Of a stretch of 64,000 nucleotides of DNA, positions 62,603 through 64,000 are shown piece after piece. Positions within the stretch are counted from its first letter, which is position 1. The number at the start of each line of letters is the position of its first letter. The notes beneath the pieces are model-generated. The model worked only from the letters and a program-made list of their open reading frames with translations. It was not told the DNA's origin and ran no database searches. The stretch comes from Petrimonas mucosa. Lineage in GTDB: Bacteria > Bacteroidota > Bacteroidia > Bacteroidales > Dysgonomonadaceae. The DNA lies in the NCBI RefSeq assembly GCF_900095795.1, contig NZ_LT608328.1:3403001-3467000 (forward strand). Reading direction: 5' to 3'. A program made the position numbers and the translations under genes.

Positions 62603-63793
62603 ATGAGCCAACGAACGATAATACAAAATGGGAAGGTGATTTTTCCCGATAAAATAGAAGAGAATCTTTCGATCGTATGCGAACAAGGAAAAATTACAGC
62701 CATAGTAAAACCGGAACAGGTAACACCGTCTGCAGATGATCGGGTGATCGACGCGAAGGGCAACTACGTTTCCGCCGGTTTCATTGATATCCACACGCAT
62801 GGCGGTGGTGGCCACGACTTCATGGATGGAACCGTGGAAGCATTCCTCGGTGCCGCGGAAACGCACGCGAAACATGGCACTACCGCACTGCTACCCACCA
62901 CCCTTACCAGCACAACCGAGGAGTTAATTAAAATGTTTGCCACCTACAAGGAGGCTGTAAAACAGAATAAAAAAGGAGCTAAATTTATAGGCCTCCACCT
63001 CGAAGGCCCCTACTTCGCGTATAATCAACGAGGTGCTCAAGACCCTAAGTATCTACGCAATCCCGAGCCGGAAGAGTACAATAGAATACTGGAAGCATCG
63101 GATGATATTGTTCGGTGGAGCTTGGCTCCCGAGCTGCCCGGTGCGTTAGAATTTGGGAAGGTACTTCGGGAGAAAAGTATCCTCACTGCCGTGGCACACT
63201 CCGACGCTATCTACGAAGAGGTACTCGACACGTTTGACGCCGGCTTCACCCTTGCCACGCATCTGTATTCCGGTATGTCCACCATCACCCGGAGGAACGC
63301 CTATCGTTACGCGGGTGTTGTTGAGGCATCTTACTTAATAGACGATATGGACGTGGAAATCATCGCCGACGGCGTACATTTACCGAAATCGCTTCTACAA
63401 TTCGTCTATAAATTCAAGGGGCCCGACAAAACCGCCCTTTGTACCGATTCGATGCGAGGGGCGGGAATGCCAGACGGGGAATCGATCTTGGGTAGCCTCG
63501 AAAAAGGGCAGAAGGTGATCATCGAGGATGGGGTAGCTAAATTACCCGACCGCACGGCTTTTGCCGGTAGCGTGGCCACTACCGACCGGCTAGTTCGCAC
63601 CATGGTAGAGATAGCAGAAGTCCCTTTGGTGGAGGCAGTTAGAATGATGACCCTCACCCCTGCTCGTATCTTGAAAATCGATCAGCAGAAAGGATCAATC
63701 CAGCAAGGGAAAGACGCGGATTTCGTTATTTTCGACAATAATATACATGTTTCATACACAATCATAGAAGGAAATGTCATACACAACAGCTAG
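62603..63793 (+). CDS. nagA: N-acetylglucosamine-6-phosphate deacetylase
   Basis: The 396-aa amidohydrolase has the metal-binding region GFIDIHTHGGGGHDFMDG (about 54-71), GLHLEGPYFAYNQRGAQDP with the metal-site Glu, LTAVAHSDAIYEEVLDTFDA and HLYSGMSTITRRNAYRYAG with later histidines. TDSMRGAGMPDGESILGSLE carries the catalytic Asp. It converts GlcNAc-6-phosphate to glucosamine-6-phosphate and acetate in the cytosol. It overlaps the following nagB-like gene by 20 bases, so the two are translationally coupled. Confidence 0.96.
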   Translation: MSQRTIIQNGKVIFPDKIEENLSIVCEQGKITAIVKPEQVTPSADDRVIDAKGNYVSAGFIDIHTHGGGGHDFMDGTVEAFLGAAETHAKHGTTALLPTTLTSTTEELIKMFATYKEAVKQNKKGAKFIGLHLEGPYFAYNQRGAQDPKYLRNPEPEEYNRILEASDDIVRWSLAPELPGALEFGKVLREKSILTAVAHSDAIYEEVLDTFDAGFTLATHLYSGMSTITRRNAYRYAGVVEASYLIDDMDVEIIADGVHLPKSLLQFVYKFKGPDKTALCTDSMRGAGMPDGESILGSLEKGQKVIIEDGVAKLPDRTAFAGSVATTDRLVRTMVEIAEVPLVEAVRMMTLTPARILKIDQQKGSIQQGKDADFVIFDNNIHVSYTIIEGNVIHNS

Positions 63794-64000
63794 TTCAGAT
63801 GTAGTTACATTCACGAAAGGAATGTTAGAAGTTAGAATTTTTCATACCCGCGAAGCGATGGGTAAAGAAGCCGCGATCAATGTATCGGACTCCATTCAAC
63901 GGTTACTTAAACAGAAAGAGGAGATAAACATGATTTTCGCGGCAGCACCCTCACAAAGCGATTTCATGAAGGAGTTGATCGCGGACAAGGCAATCGAGTG
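63774..64000 (+). CDS. nagB: Glucosamine-6-phosphate deaminase-like protein, 5' part
   Basis: The first 75 codons are present before the window ends. MLEVRIFHTREAMGKEAAIN and INMIFAAAPSQSDFMKELIA match the N-terminal sugar-phosphate-binding fold of the NagB/RpiA family. I take ATG 63774, which overlaps nagA by 20 bases; ATG 63822, just before LEVRIF, is also possible. The enzyme would convert glucosamine-6-phosphate to fructose-6-phosphate and ammonia, completing the pathway. Confidence 0.85.
   Translation, partial: MSYTTASSDVVTFTKGMLEVRIFHTREAMGKEAAINVSDSIQRLLKQKEEINMIFAAAPSQSDFMKELIADKAIE

Overview
The window is a stretch of a Bacteroidota chromosome, most likely order Bacteroidales. Supporting signs are an UpxY-type antiterminator, a fused L-fucokinase/GDP-fucose pyrophosphorylase (Fkp), a DUF3078 outer-membrane protein, and many promoters of the Bacteroidota form TTG-N19-21-TAnnTTTG. 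Genus cannot be fixed from sequence alone. No tRNA, rRNA or CRISPR array was seen.

Layout. (1) 1-1198: 5' part of a DUF3078 protein, minus strand. (2) 1.46-34.2 kb: a large surface polysaccharide locus on the plus strand: rfbA-rfbC-rfbB, upxY, an SLBB/Wza export protein, Wzz, a chimeric wecC/wecB relic, a UDP-GlcNAc 4-epimerase/UDP-HexNAc dehydrogenase pair, then an AT-rich serotype core (Wzx flippase, EpsG-like polymerase, three glycosyltransferases, GNAT and hexapeptide acyltransferases, two polysaccharide deacetylases, a sugar-transfer ATP-grasp gene, a beta-propeller protein), then gmd, fkp, a sugar-nucleotide reductase, a WbpL/WecA-like initiating transferase and WbuC. A PIN-domain toxin-antitoxin cassette sits between the reductase and the initiating transferase. 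(3) 34.2-37.8 kb: AbiE-type remnants, a pRiA4b ORF-3 family gene and a truncated IS3. (4) 37.8-42.3 kb: a second export module (Wza lipoprotein plus Wzc tyrosine autokinase), with wzc split by an ISAs1 element. (5) 42.3-51 kb: a HAD phosphatase, an IS1595 copy, several broken accessory genes (DUF4143 ATPase with a rewritten 5' end, a CAAX-protease relic, a BRO-Fic fragment), then a ParE-fold/SF1-helicase/ankyrin fusion followed by an all-helical repeat protein. (6) 51.2-55.8 kb: three nested insertion sequences (IS1380 in IS3 in IS4). (7) 56.0-57.9 kb: an RloA/RloB-like ATPase plus Toprim-like pair. (8) 57.9-59.8 kb: an IS1182 with a nonsense codon. (9) 59.9-64 kb: an amino-sugar catabolic operon (XylR-like regulator, FucP/NagP-type MFS permease, nagA, start of a nagB-like gene).

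How it works together. The polysaccharide genes supply dTDP-, UDP- and GDP-linked sugars, build a repeat unit on undecaprenyl phosphate (WbpL-like transferase, then the glycosyltransferases), flip it (Wzx), polymerise it (EpsG/Wzy-like) and export it (Wza/Wzz, Wza/Wzc). UpxY probably lets RNA polymerase read through the long operon. The locus is a mosaic: base composition changes sharply near 12.6 and 26.6 kb, there are two export/chain-length sets, and the dTDP-rhamnose reductase (rfbD) and GDP-fucose synthase (fcl) are not in the window. Insertion sequences are the main sculptors. For five insertions (in the ATP-grasp gene, wzc, the IS4 transposase, the IS3 orfB and the XylR promoter region) exact target duplications can be read, and for the first four removing the element restores an open frame.

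The least described candidate is the helicase fusion plus its repeat-protein partner at 46.5-50.8 kb, which lies among defence-type genes and relics.
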